Shown here: positions 34,994 to 47,159 of the stretch, in pieces
Position numbering within the stretch: the stretch's first letter is position 1
Layout of the letters: every line of letters starts with the position of its first letter
From: Chanos chanos
Lineage: Eukaryota > Chordata > Actinopteri > Gonorynchiformes > Chanidae
Assembly: GCF_902362185.1 (NCBI RefSeq)
Contig: NC_044501.1
Location: forward strand, 18,578,990-18,642,989
Length of the DNA: 64,000 nt
Direction of reading: 5' to 3'
The notes under the pieces: generated by a model
What the model saw: the letters and a program-made list of their open reading frames with translations, nothing else
What the model was told of the DNA's origin: nothing
The model's database searches: none
Translations under genes and position numbers: made by a program

Positions 34994-36250
34994 TTACATC
35001 CTCTTGTGAACATGGAGGTTCATGTGACACTCTGGACATGAGTGATGAGCATCTTTGAAGGAGTCCACACAGAATGGGATACAACAGCACCTAAAAGGCA
35101 AAACGGGGGATTTTTGAGTTTTCAGATCATATTATTGTTAATTTTTTTTTATTACATTGTTAGCTGGAATTTTCTATTACGTTATTCAGTAATTTGGTAC
35201 TATTACAAGCCAAAAATTAATAGCCCCTATTAGTTTTTTATCGGGATTTCATTTCAGCATATGTTATCATTCGAGGATTTCAGTATCGGTTGCTACAGCA
35301 TTTCAGGTGGAATGCGTCGATACGTCATCTAAATGTAATGCCATACTCACAGCCGCGACATGAAACAAACATAGGCTATATCGTGAATTATGTGTTAAAA
35401 ATGAACGTGTCTCTGTACACGCCAATACAACCGCTCTTTAGTGGAGATCAGATTAAGATATGTGTATGGACTTACCCGAACAGAAGGAAGACGAAGAACA
35501 TTAATACGGTGAAGGAGCCGTTCTTGTACAAGACAACTGTATTCACTCTCCGGCCACAGTTTCGACAAACTGTCAGAGAGGGCTCTGACCCGAGATTATT
35601 TGAGTAAACGACAGCTACACAGAGAGAAACAGAGAACAGCACCTTCATATTAGGCAACCAACACTCAACATCTTACTTCCCAAACCAACAGCATTTCTAA
35701 GGGTAAAACGGATGTGCTTTAATTCATTAACTTGTCGTTGAATATTTAACAAAACCGAAGCCATGGCAGGTACAGGACAAGACAAAAATCACTGATTCTC
35801 ACCTGGCTGAGTTGTAATAACTTGATTTCGGGGCGGAGCTTGATAAACAGCAGCCACTTGGTTTTGGGGCGGAGCTTGAAAAAGAGGAGCCGGTTGATGT
35901 TGATAAACGACTGGGCTTGTCGGCTGCGCTGCGAAGTGAGGCTGAGGCGCGTAGACCGGCTGCATTTGGGGCAGTACCTGTTGCTGAGGTGGAGCTGCCT
36001 GAGGTTGGTTTGCAGGTGTAGGGTTAGCGATGGTGATATTGATGTTCCCAACTTTCTGTTTCACATCGACATCTGTGAATAATTTTAGATATGCATTAGG
36101 CTTTTAAAAAGCTTTTGTGTGACTCCAGACGGAAAAGAAATGGGCAAATGCTGTCTGTGAGAGTCGGAAGTGTTTCTAGGAGAGGAAAGTCTTACCCGAC
36201 TTGTTTACTGAAGGGCCTTCGACGAGGCATGCTGATGGTGGAGCAGCCAT
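34994..36250 (-). CDS. LITAF-domain protein B (complete, four coding exons; tandem copy of C)
   Basis: This LITAF-family endosomal/lysosomal membrane protein is predicted from exons 36196-36250, 35803-36072, 35476-35614 and 34994-35090 (phases 1, 1, 2), 186 residues. The start is [16 protein letters not shown] long Pro/Gln-rich linker has an internal repeat (QAPPQNQV, then QAPPRNQV) absent from C. The domain then reads [20 protein letters not shown], a hydrophobic segment, and [20 protein letters not shown] with [11 protein letters not shown] at the end. The first knuckle is CRNC and the second CPEC. It has neither a PPxY nor a PSAP motif, unlike its relatives. The hydrophobic segment is about four residues shorter than in A or D. 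A shared non-coding first exon ends at 37021. It forms a tandem pair with C; its last exon differs from that of C at only one base. Confidence 0.88.
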
Positions 36251-37020
36251 ATTGATCAAACGCTATAATCACAGTTTTGCAAATAAAAATTTAGGTGCAC
36301 AATGACAGATGTTCCCTCATATTTCGCTGAGCATGGCAGTCTTTTCCTGTTTTCTTATCAGATAATACCAGTGATGTAAAATGGTCCTACTTTCTATCCT
36401 ACCGAAGTGTAATACATCTACGAAAATAAAACTAATTAAATTCTAGATAAATAAAAACTCTGTAATAACTCTGTGGTAGTTATGTCACTGAAATTATGCC
36501 TGTTTGTGACACAAGGTATTCAAAGGCAGAAAAATGTAATGATTGTATTAATCATACTTCTTAGGATGAATATCTTGAAATCAATGTCAAATAAAGCTTT
36601 AATAATACCATAAAAACCCATTTGTACTTTTAAATGTGCTCAAGAGAATAGTATTTTTTAAAAATTTACTTCTTTACTTTGTTCCTTTGGTCTTAGCTTA
36701 ACACAGCTGAATGGATGGCATTTAGATGGCTCTGTTAAACTGACCGAGGTTTTATGCCAGCCCATTTGAAAATATATTTCTGAATTATATTTCTTCAATT
36801 CAATGAAATGCATATTGTTACAATTTCTGCTCGTGTCTTTGCTTTCAGTTCATCATTCAAGCTATTGAACAATCCATCTATTGATCTATATGTCTATTGA
36901 TCAATCTATTGATTGATTAGGCTGTCTCACGTACATACTGCACCAAAATATACGTAGGTTGGTCTTTGTATGCTAAAAATGTAGTATTTTATATATATAT
37001 ATAGGGATATGATGACTTAC
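36251..37020 (-). other. intron 1 of LITAF-B
   Basis: The sequence between the coding start and the putative non-coding first exon ends, in transcript sense, with GCAAAACTGTGATTATAG about 11 bases before the ATG. LITAF-C has the matching GCAAAACTGTGATCAG. No other feature is seen. Confidence 0.5.
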
Positions 37021-37110
37021 CTTTTGTGGAGAGGTTATAGAGATGCTGCAGAGGAGACTGTTTCACTGTTTTTCACCTTTGCTCAGTCTCCTTTACTTTC
37101 TTTCACTTTC
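37021..37110 (-). other. putative non-coding first exon of LITAF-B
   Basis: On the - strand the segment ends CTCCACAAAAG|GTAAGTC, a strong donor. It is conserved in the C copy (about 42336-42430, ending AGCAAAAG|GTAAAT), while the surrounding sequence is more diverged. The upper limit is approximate. Confidence 0.5.
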
Positions 37111-37265
37111 TGCTTAAGTACTGCTGCCATCCCCAAAAATCTCATCCATCAAGTACATCACGAAAAACACAAGAACAAATACTCCGGAAGCACAAGACAC
37201 TTAACATTCCTCCCCACTCCCCTGACACACATCTACATGCACTGTCCCTCTGTCATTCACACAAT

Positions 37266-37267
<2 letters not shown>

Positions 37268-37344
<77 letters not shown>
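37268..37344. repeat. (CA)n microsatellite in the LITAF-B 5' flank
   Basis: A nearly pure CA run with one TC interruption. The C copy has a CA run at the matching place (about 42573-42637), so it probably existed before the duplication. Confidence 0.9.
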
Positions 37345-37555
37345 TCTATGATAGATGTCTGAGCTGTTTATCATTTGATTCACAGATGTAGGGATTCCAG
37401 TGAAAGAAAAATACTATTAATCAAAGATTCGTTCAAACCATTTGCAAAATTCTCAATCATTGATTTGTATTGTTAGATACAAGCATAACAAAACTGCTAG
37501 ATTCCTCAAAGTACGTCACCATGATGATGTTTCTATTCTCATGGACATTATGTGT

Positions 37556-37586
37556 GTATATATATATGTATTTATGTATATGTATA

Positions 37587-37625
<39 letters not shown>

Positions 37626-37660
37626 AAGAGATAGATATATAGATATAGATATATACACAT
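37556..37660. repeat. TA/GA compound microsatellite
   Basis: A run of TATATGTA-type units changes into (GA)n at about 37602-37631 and back to TAGATA units. Simple sequence; peptides read from it are meaningless. Confidence 0.85.
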
Positions 37661-39526
37661 ACACACAGATCACATAGATATCAGTATATGTTTTCAAACC
37701 ATGTCTACAGCAAGCCAAGGGTCTGAAGGTCCGAACCAATCTACCATGAGTTAGGGGCTCTCTCCCATTATTACGACTGAAACTACTTTTTTTCTCCCTC
37801 TTTTATATTTCTTAACTAACACTGCTGTTGATGTCTCACCTGGTTGCAAGTCACTAAATACCTAATTGATTTCTTGCCATAATGTCGGTCTTTCACTTCA
37901 ACTACACAATCCAGCTCAAGTAAACATTTCTCTTCCTTGAGTGAGCTTTCATTTGCTGGAAATGCTAGTGCATTTGCACATTACTTTCAGCTAATCCATC
38001 ATCAGCCTTGGGAGACATTTTTTAAATAACTGAATGTAAAACTCAGAGGATCTTAAGAACAAGTTGTCACTCATACTTATTTGAGAGAAAATGTCTTTAG
38101 TGTTCACATACTGTACATTTAAAAATGAAGGAGCAACATGGGACTAGTATCTTTAGAGCTACAGCCAAGTAACCTTAATAAAAACTTGTGGGGATGAGAA
38201 TGATACACTTATACATCAATTCACATGATAACATTTTCTCTTGAAATAAACCACAAACCAAAATAAACAGTTAAGAGTTAAATGTCTCTCTAAATGTTAG
38301 AGCTACTATGTTTACAGATAAATACTGAAATAAATATGCAAGTCAGTAATGACAGTAATGAATAAAGAAATCAGGTAACAGATGAGAAAATTTTGATACA
38401 CATTCAAACAAATGAGATATATTATTTATTAATTAATTTAACATCCATATTCACATTTCATTACAGAATGGCTTAGTTCACATAGTCAGTTTCAGTGTGG
38501 TGGTGGATTAAAATGATTTCTTTATGAGCATTTGAGGACAACCATCATCTAACCATAACTTTTTAAAAATATTTACTGGTGACATGATAGAGTGGCTTGC
38601 CCTCATGACTTACATGGTACATTGTTACACCTGATAAGAAAACTGATCTAAATTGCAAAGAAGTGTGGTAGTGTGAACTGAAAGCAAACCAATAGATATA
38701 CATCTTCTTTGAAACAGACTGCATGAACAGGAAACAAAGTACAGTTCATCGTTCTGGAGATATGATTGAGGTGAATGAAGTCATTGTCATCAGTTAGCCT
38801 GTATGAGATATTCTCCTGTGTTACTGAAGTGTGTTGATCTTTGGATAATTTAGAAGTTTGCAGAGCTATTTGAGTTTGCTCTGATAACTAGTGGTGGTTT
38901 TACTTCAGTTCTAGCTTTACATTCTTTTGTGAATAACCTGTCACCTCTCAAGTATAAAAATGGTAAATTTCAGATGGTGCAAATAAGAGGTGTTTGGCTT
39001 GAGGGAAATTCAAGCTGAAATACCTCACATTGTTTGTTGGTACAGCTGCAGTTCTCTAAAAGTCTCATACCAGACAATCAGCTAGATTTTGTTACTATCT
39101 ACATGTCTTTTGTTGTTTTAGGGGTAACTGAGCAAAGTAAGGTTTATCGATTTGAGTGTCATAACCAGAAAAACGATAACACTAATCATAATAATAGGTC
39201 CTGGCAGATTTTGACCAAAACTATGTGGCTAGACAACATATATAACATTTCTCTGTAGATATGTTCCAGAAATTTCTTAGGAAACTGATAATTTCTTAGA
39301 AATTTCTCGACGTTTACTGTTGTACAGTATGTGTGGTGTATTATTCCCACATGATCACAATTCAGTTCTTTCATAATGCTGTATGTAACGGGAAGACCAG
39401 AAACAGGTCATTTAGGAGCTAAGGAGAGACAGCTATCTGGTGATATTTTAAAAGATGATTAAATCACTACAAAACTGAATCATGCGCATGAGAGAGAGAG
39501 AGAGTGTATGTGCATGTGTGTGTGTG

Positions 39527-39688
39527 TTACATCCTCTTGTGAACATGGAGGTTCATGTGACACTCTGGACATGAGTGATGAGCATCTTTGAAGCAGTCCA
39601 CACAGAATGGGATACAACAGCACCTAAAAGGCAAAACAGTCATATATAATGAGATACGACCAGACATCCACACACACAGACACGCACG

Positions 39689-39719
<31 letters not shown>

Positions 39720-41730
39720 GCACGCACGCACACACATTACATGCACACATACACAACACACACGCACACACACACATGGATGTGCCTACACACGCACACA
39801 CACACCCTTACATACTTTCAGACATCTACATACACACACAGCTGAGCAGTCCCATACTGTGAGATTGTAAGACTGATATGAAAACTGATAAGTTGGTTGA
39901 ATGACCTCAATGACAGGTCTATTAGTTATGTTACAGCTGTGTGCATTCACAGTTTTCTTTTCCATGGTTCAAAGGAGACTTGTGGACTTTGTTTGTGAGC
40001 CATTTAAAAAGAATCCTGCTTTAAAAGAAATTCAAGTTCACAGCTCAGGTTTGTAGACATACCTGTGGTTTTACCAATGACAGGCTGAATGTAATCTATG
40101 AGAGACGCGTTATCATTCCTGATAGGAAGCATTCACCTGCGTTGACAAATAGTGCCTCTCTACAAATGTTTCTTTTATAATTAAACTGTCATTGCACTTT
40201 TGTAGTATTCACCAGTGCTTCTTCCTCTTCTTCTTCTTCTTTTTGAAGCTGCTGTTCAGAGAGTCGGATCAATGCGCAGCTAACCAAGTGAAAATTACTT
40301 TATGTATTTTTTAAGACCAATAGAAAAATGCTACATTATCCCGTTTAAAACGAGAACGATTAAGAACGGCATATAAACACGACCTTTGGGCAAATCAAAT
40401 GTTGTTAGACTCATCACTCTGCTACAGAGAAAACTAAAAATCCAGCCAATTCGAAAACTGTCTGAAGTGCTGAAAAGCACTGGCCAATGTGTTATTTTGA
40501 GTCCAAAGGTCAAAAAGGGTTGAACATTCTTTTTTAAATGCACTGTAGCCTTAATTTGTGTGTAAGTGCATGTCTAAGGGTTTAGGCTACTGATGCTAAA
40601 GCATGAGTGTGACTTTGGGCTGCCTAGGCTGTGTGCCCATATAAAGGTAACCTATTGGCTGGGTGTAAAGAAATAGACAGTAAACATTAACATGTAAGGA
40701 TAATAATCAACATATTTTTGCTTGAAATACAAAAATATTTTGCATGGGAAATCTTATTTTCGTCACTCTTCACAGAAACCATTCTGTGACAATTCATACA
40801 ATCATGAAACAAACATTTCGACAGCTATACGCTGAAAATGAAAAAACGTGCCCTAACGCATCCACGTTTTACGGCTGTTTCATGAGATCAAACTGAAATG
40901 TGTGTATGTTCTCACCCGACGAGAGTAAGGACGAAGCACATCAGGATGGTGAAGGATCCATTTTTATAGAGGACAGTAGTGTTCACTCTCCGGCCACAGT
41001 TTCGACAAACGGTCAGAGCAGGCATTGGCCCCAGGTTGTTTGAATAAACAGCTACACATAAACAGAAGAAACAGAAAACGGGACAGTCATTTAAGAAACC
41101 ACCAGTGAACTGTATTTGTTTTGTCCTTCATATCAAGACTGAATTCTTCAGCTACGCCAAACAAACCTGTTTTATTTAAACATGAATGACAATGTAAATA
41201 AAATTCATGAGTAGGCAATGGATTTTGAAATGTTTTACATATCTTCAGGGTCAGGGTTTTCTACAAAGCCTGTACTGTAACTTCTTGACTTGATTAGTCA
41301 ATGACATGGAAGTTATGACATATTCAGTGCGGCACAGGGCCACCGACCTTGGGGCTGTGTTGTAATAACTTGGTTTGCCGGCTGCCCCACGAACACTGGC
41401 TGAGCAGCGTAAACCGGCTGCGGCTGGGGCGGTGCTTGCTGCTGAAGCTGAGCTGTTTGAGGTTGGGCAGCAGGTGCAGGGCCAGCGATGGTGATATTGA
41501 TGTTCCCTACATTCTGTTTCACATCAACATCTGTGAATCATTGTGAAAACATGTGTTAGGTTTTCAGAAAGCTTTTGTATGGCCTCAGGAATAAAACACA
41601 GATTGAACACAGCAAGTGCCTGACTGTCTGAGAGTTGGATGTGTTTTTCGGAAAGGAAAGTCTTACCAGATTGGTTTACTGAGGGGGGGCCGGTGATGAA
41701 GCATTCCGGTGCAGATGGTGGAGCAGCCAT
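39527..41730 (-). CDS. LITAF-domain protein C (complete, four coding exons; tandem copy of B)
   Basis: Exons are 41667-41730, 41348-41530, 40916-41051 and 39527-39623, phases 1, 1 and 2, giving 159 residues, close to human LITAF (161). It starts [18 protein letters not shown], which contains PSAP, the TSG101/ESCRT-I binding motif also known in human LITAF. A Pro/Gln-rich linker ([17 protein letters not shown]) follows, then [13 protein letters not shown], a hydrophobic segment [13 protein letters not shown] and [20 protein letters not shown]. Another in-frame ATG at 41739 adds MVD; the 41730 ATG is preferred for its better context (G at -3) and because it matches B. The exon 2 donor (GTCGGT) is weak. 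The hydrophobic segment lacks the four residues present in A and D. The role, as for LITAF, is probably sorting of membrane proteins to lysosomes. Confidence 0.88.
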
Positions 41731-41862
41731 ATCGACCATACACTCTGATCACAGTTTTGCCAAAAAAAAGAGTACAGATTAATACTTATTGTGGTGATGA
41801 TGATGATTATGATGATGGTGATGATTGTCAACAACAACAGTAACAACAACGACAACAACAAC

Positions 41863-41893
<31 letters not shown>

Positions 41894-41910
41894 ATAATAA
41901 TAATAATAAC

Positions 41911-41946
<36 letters not shown>

Positions 41947-42335
41947 TATAATAATAATAAATTATTATAATAATTTGTCTGATAATAATAACAATTTGTT
42001 TCACAACTTGCTTAACACAAATATGTTAACATTCAACACAAAGATACTGTTATTTACAATATCCAATCCTGTGTTTAGACTAGCCTCAAACAATATTTAT
42101 GCCTGATTTCTTGGTTATAACTCTTAAAAACAATCAAATGTATATTGTTACAATTTTCTGCTCCTTGTGTCTTTACTTCACAGTTTGATGGCTATTGATC
42201 TATCAGTCAGTTGAATCTATGAATCTATTGTCCTTTTAATTTATTGATCTATCAATCCATCTCACTTATATTCATCCTGTATCTGAGTATATATGGTATG
42301 TAAACATCTACATATCTCACAAAAGCATCATTTAC
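41731..42335 (-). other. intron 1 of LITAF-C
   Basis: The intron ends in GCAAAACTGTGATCAG just before the first coding exon, as in B. It holds an (AAT)n-type tract at about 41860-41960 that B lacks. Confidence 0.5.
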
Positions 42336-42430
42336 CTTTTGCTGATCAGTTATAGAGATGGCACTGAAAGGTAGACTATTTCACCCACTTTGACTGTTGC
42401 TCCCTCTATACACTCTATGAACTTTCTTTC
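42336..42430 (-). other. putative non-coding first exon of LITAF-C
   Basis: The - strand segment ending AGCAAAAG|GTAAATG is the counterpart of the LITAF-B first exon at 37021-37110. The upper border is approximate. Confidence 0.45.
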
Positions 42431-42571
42431 ACTTTCTCGTTAAATACTTCTTCAATCCCCAAAAATCTCACCCATCAAGAACATCACTTCTGAAAGATTT
42501 TCCAGAAACACAAGATGTCTAACATTCCATCCCACTTACCTGAAACACTATCCCCTTGCCCTGTCTCTCTG

Positions 42572-42640
<69 letters not shown>

Positions 42641-42927
42641 TGCAAAAACATGCACACACACATAAACAAGCACGCACATGCACAAATATACAAACACACA
42701 TATCCATTTTTAAATATATGAGCTATTCCGTGTTTAATTCACAGATGTGGGGATCCAAGTGGAACCAAGAGAAAATGAATGAAAGACTCATTCAGTTTTT
42801 TTCTCATAATTCCCAATCACTTGTCAACGTCATCAAAAAATAAGCTTAATAACTTCATCATGGTAATTATTTTATTCTCATGAACATATAACTATATGTA
42901 TATTGCCATAATACTACTTCTACTACT

Positions 42928-42981
<54 letters not shown>
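42928..42981. repeat. (AAT)n microsatellite
   Basis: About 17 AAT units in the upstream part of the LITAF-C duplication unit; there is no counterpart in the B unit. A similar AAT-rich tract is at 41860-41960. Confidence 0.9.
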
Positions 42982-42982
<1 letters not shown>

Positions 42983-43810
42983 TGCACAGAAAACTGGGGC
43001 ATCATTAGCAATATCAGGTGCGTCTAAGATTTTAGGCTCTTGATGATTCCATCTTTTTGTCTCTACTTTTGAGGTACAGCTCATACTAGGCAGATGGCAT
43101 TGAAAGAGGAATTACAGCGACATGGTGGGTCAAAAGGTGTCTACCATGAGTTTTATAAAACCCCAGTAACCTTTTTATGAACTGAAAGCTATTACTTTGT
43201 CTCTTTTTTAATGTTTTGTTTTGCTACCAAAATACCAGCCTTTGACTTTGACTGGACCATCCAGTTTGACAAAGTACCTGAATTCCGACTACTACACGAC
43301 TGGTTCACTGGAGTGATTGCTCCTGCATTCAGACATCAGTTTCACGTATTGCCAATCCATCATCAGTCCAAGAATGACACCATTCTGTTCTTTGGTTACA
43401 CAGAAGGGTTGTAAATTCTCTAACCTTAGCTCAGACAAAAGTCAACGAATATTTTTATTTTTTCCTGTGCAGTCAAGGAGAAATAGACTATTCCAGACTC
43501 ATTGCTCAAATGTGCTTTGCATAATTTGAGTGCATTATATGTTTGAGACATGATGAAAAGACAAAAACAGTGCAGTGTTCAGTGTTACATATTTGGAATA
43601 TGAATTTGAAAGCCTTACTGGTACCTTACAAAGCAGCAATTTTAAACCAACCGATGGTCATAAAAACTTCCTGTGGTAACATATTTATGTGGGAGGTGTA
43701 AACGGTCTCACTCTCTTAAAGTTCATAAAACAGTCTGAAAGTTTACCAGTACTATGTGATACCTGTGAGGATATGAATGTTTCTCTTACAGTCAACTGAC
43801 TGACTCCCAG

Positions 43811-44622
43811 ATTGGTATATACAAATGAATCTGTGTGCAGTACAGTATACTCTGTAATGGCATATAAAAATGAATCTGTGTGCAGTACAGTATACTCTGT
43901 AATGGCATATACAAATTAATCTGTGTGCAGTACAGTATACTCTGTAATGGTGTATACTCTATAATGGTACATACAAATGAATCTGTGTGTAGTATAGTAT
44001 ACACTGTAATGGTATATACAAATGAATCTGTGTGCAGTACAGTATACTCTGTAATGGTGTATACTCTATAATGGTATATACAAATGAATCAGTCTGCAGT
44101 ATAGTATACTCTGTAATGGCATATATAAATGAATCTGAGTGTAGTACAGTATACTCTGTAATGGTGTATACTCTGTAATGGCATATACAAATGAATCTGA
44201 GTGTAGTACAGTATACACTGTAATGGTGTATACTCTGTAATGGTATATACAAATGAATCCGTGTTGAGTCTACTGTACTCTGTAATGGTATATACAAATG
44301 AATCTGTGTGCAGTACAGTATACTCTGTAATGGCATATACAAATGAATCTGTGTGTAGTATAGTATACTCTGTAATGGTGTATACTCTATAATGGTATAT
44401 ACAAATGAATCTGTGTGCAGTATAGTATACTCTGTAATGGTATATACAAACGGATCTGTCTGCAGTACAGTATACTCTGTGATGGTATATATAAATGAAT
44501 CTGTCTGCAGTACAGTATACTCTGTGATGGTATATATAAATGAATCTGTGTGCAGTAAATTACACTCTGCAATGGTATATACAAATGCATCTGTGTGGAG
44601 TATAGTAGACTCTGTAATGGCT
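43811..44622. repeat. 45-bp minisatellite, about 16 units
   Basis: Units of 45 bp (GTATATACAAATGAATCTGT, then GTGCAGTACAGTATACTCTGTAATG) are repeated about 16 times. Some are separated by a half-unit GTGTATACTCTATAATG. Because 45 is a multiple of three, long frames stay open on both strands; these are not genes. Confidence 0.93.
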
Positions 44623-45275
44623 TGACCACATGGATTTAGAAGAGTAGTGATTCCATTCAGTGACAAAACATAGGCATTAGCTTTTGTCTGGCTTCCTTTC
44701 TCAGTGGCTCATTACTATGATCTTATTCAGAACAGTAAGTAATAGTTAAAAAATGCCACGAAAATGGCACAGTGACATTTACAGATAGGAATTAAAGGAA
44801 GTGTGTGTGTGTGAGTGACAGAGATTTGGCATACTTTACATTTGGCATAATATATAATGCAGTTTTGCACAGAATGAATTGAAGGATCAATTATAGAATG
44901 ATAAAGGACAATTATGGCACGCTCATTCAATTTTGTGTGTGTATAAAACTTTCAATCATTTTTAAAGTAGTCTAATTAAGAATGAGATCCCCCTTTCAAT
45001 TCTCAGATACTTGCATAGAGATATTAAAACAGCAAACAAACAAAACAAAACCAGAAGTGTGTCACTCTCATGCAGAAAATATGCGGCACCAGTCCTTATA
45101 TTTCAACACTGTTTAGTTGATGAGAACTCTGATGATACCAGCATGTCGTGTGTGAAAGGACAGGATTGTTTCTCAATAGCTTCTCTTTCATTTCGATTTC
45201 ATTTTAGGTTTAATGAGTCAGTTCACAATGCCGCCGTCACAAATTCATGGAACGGTGCCATTCATTCTCTCTGAT

Positions 45276-45680
45276 TAGATAGATAGACAGATGCTTTACT
45301 GTCCTTTTGCAAGGAAATTTGTTTTCACGGTTTGTACAGAGCCTCACACATGATTACATAAACACGACATACCCCCAAAAAACATGATATACACCGAGCA
45401 CAAACATAACATGAATAAATATACATAAATACACACCAAATACTCCCAACATGGATACATATTATACATCAACCGTTAAAACATCCATACATATATACAT
45501 AGCACATGACGGCTATCAGGGTGCTTTGTTTAATGTTATAGCAGAGGGGACGAAACTCCAGGGATCTGTATCTACGGCTCGATGGAAGCAGTGTGAAGAA
45601 TGGGTTTACCACTAACTTAATTTTCACTGCTGCCCTGCATTTCACCTTTATCATCTTGTTGGTTGTCATCACAGCAGCTG
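45276..45680 (-). mobile_element. 3' end of a non-LTR retrotransposon (LINE)
   Basis: On the - strand a fragment reads NPFFTLLPSSRRYRSLEF, resembling the C-terminal part of fish LINE reverse-transcriptase ORFs (FxLLPSGRRYRSL). It is followed by a 3' UTR that ends AAATTTCCTTGCAAAAGGAC with AGTAAAG and a (TCTA)n tail at 45276-45290. The copy is strongly 5'-truncated. An L2/Rex-type clade is likely but not proven. Confidence 0.55.
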
Positions 45681-47159
45681 ATGTAGCCTACCTCAGATTT
45701 CGAACAGCACCGGTGTAACAGAAGCAAGAACAATAGAATCCAAAAGATTAAATATTAATAAATATGACTTACAATGCCATTATAACCACTTTTCACTAGC
45801 GTTGTCTGCGTAAATATTTTAATCAAAGAATGAATTTCATCTTTTCTTTTTTACCCCCAGTTATGCTAAATCTTGCTTTCACTTATCCCGCTGAGCCCCT
45901 GTGTCTTGGGCGCTGAAGTTTTGCGCTCTTGTTGTTCTGTTTGTGCTGCTTAGCCATTTCATGTTGCGCATTACGAGTGACACGCTATGAGGAAACCATG
46001 TTACAGGTTTGAAGGACAGCGCTTTTCCTAACTTTTATTCATCCTGTCTCCCCTACATTTGTGATTTACTTCATGAGGCTTGTCATTTGCATTACAACGT
46101 GTGACTGGCTTATGATCATAAACACGCGGTTAAAAATGCATCAGTGCCATATTAATGGTAGTAGATTCTCTCAGGGTTTCCTGTTCTTTTGACACATATA
46201 GTTTCATAATCTTGTATCGGACTTTGAGGAGGAACAGATCCCTGTGCATTCTCACTGATACTAAATCATTGGGCTAATTGTTTTCAGTCAGTTTCTATCA
46301 GGGTTTCTGTATTTACATATGAATTCAATACTCGCATATTTTTGAATTCCACTCTGTTTAATCTGTCTGTATATCTACCCTCCTGGGCTAGATATACAGG
46401 TAGGATTCTGGCCTAGTCATAACCTGATCACCTAGTTTTAATTGTCAGGTGGTCCTGGAGACTTTCATTAGGTATATGTCAGCAGAGTAGCTACATAACA
46501 TTTCCAAAATTAGCAATGATCTAACCTCACTCCTTTCCTGGGTTCGTGCTTCAACTAAGGACAAGCATAGCACAGCATAATTTTGTCCATATCTTTTAAA
46601 GTTTAGCACCTAGAGTAAGCGCTCCCCCTAGTGACTGTATAATTAAGTGCAACACTTACAGACAAGTATAGTCACAGGTATCTCCAGACCAAGGTCAAAT
46701 AAGTATTTTAGATATTTAACAGACTCCTGACTCTCTTCAGTGTCCTACTGCCTTGAGACGATTCTCATTGAAGTTCCAGATCTGAATAACGACTCTGTAA
46801 CACATTCACGTTACCTGTGGAACTGCTTCAACACATTTAATCCTCTTAGAATTGAAGTAGTTTTAGTGGTAGATGAAGAGGTGGATAAGAAGTGGTTAAA
46901 AGGTAGAGCAGTCAGTTAAGTGTACAGGGGGAGGATGCAGTCATTCGAACACGTAATACTAATTTGTCCCTTGTTTTGCTGATATTTATTAAAGAGCATG
47001 AGCAATTACGACTTAATATCTCAGTTATAAATTAGTAATTCCAAATTACGATTTAAAATCTTAGCATCATGATTTACAACTTAATTACAACTATGTCTTC
47101 ACGACTAGCCAAACCGACAAAACTTGTCCCCATCAAAGGACTGCTGGAATCCACCTAAA

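Larger units (their letters stand above)
33740..43440 (-). other. tandem segmental duplication carrying LITAF-B and LITAF-C
   Basis: Unit 1 (about 33740-38080) and unit 2 (about 38080-43440) match in order: 3' flank with GTCTTTA(A/G)TGTTCACA, four coding exons, intron 1, the non-coding first exon, the CCCCAAAAATCTCA(T/C)CCATCAAG stretch, a CA run, a CACAGATGT(A/G)GGGAT block, and an upstream AATCCATCATCAG block. Borders are approximate because they were found by eye. Divergence outside the last exon shows the event is not recent. Confidence 0.8.

Noticed and set aside
43959-44666. 235-residue open frame on the - strand
   Set aside because: It lies wholly within the 45-bp minisatellite; the unit length keeps frames open and the peptide is a tandem repeat with no domain.
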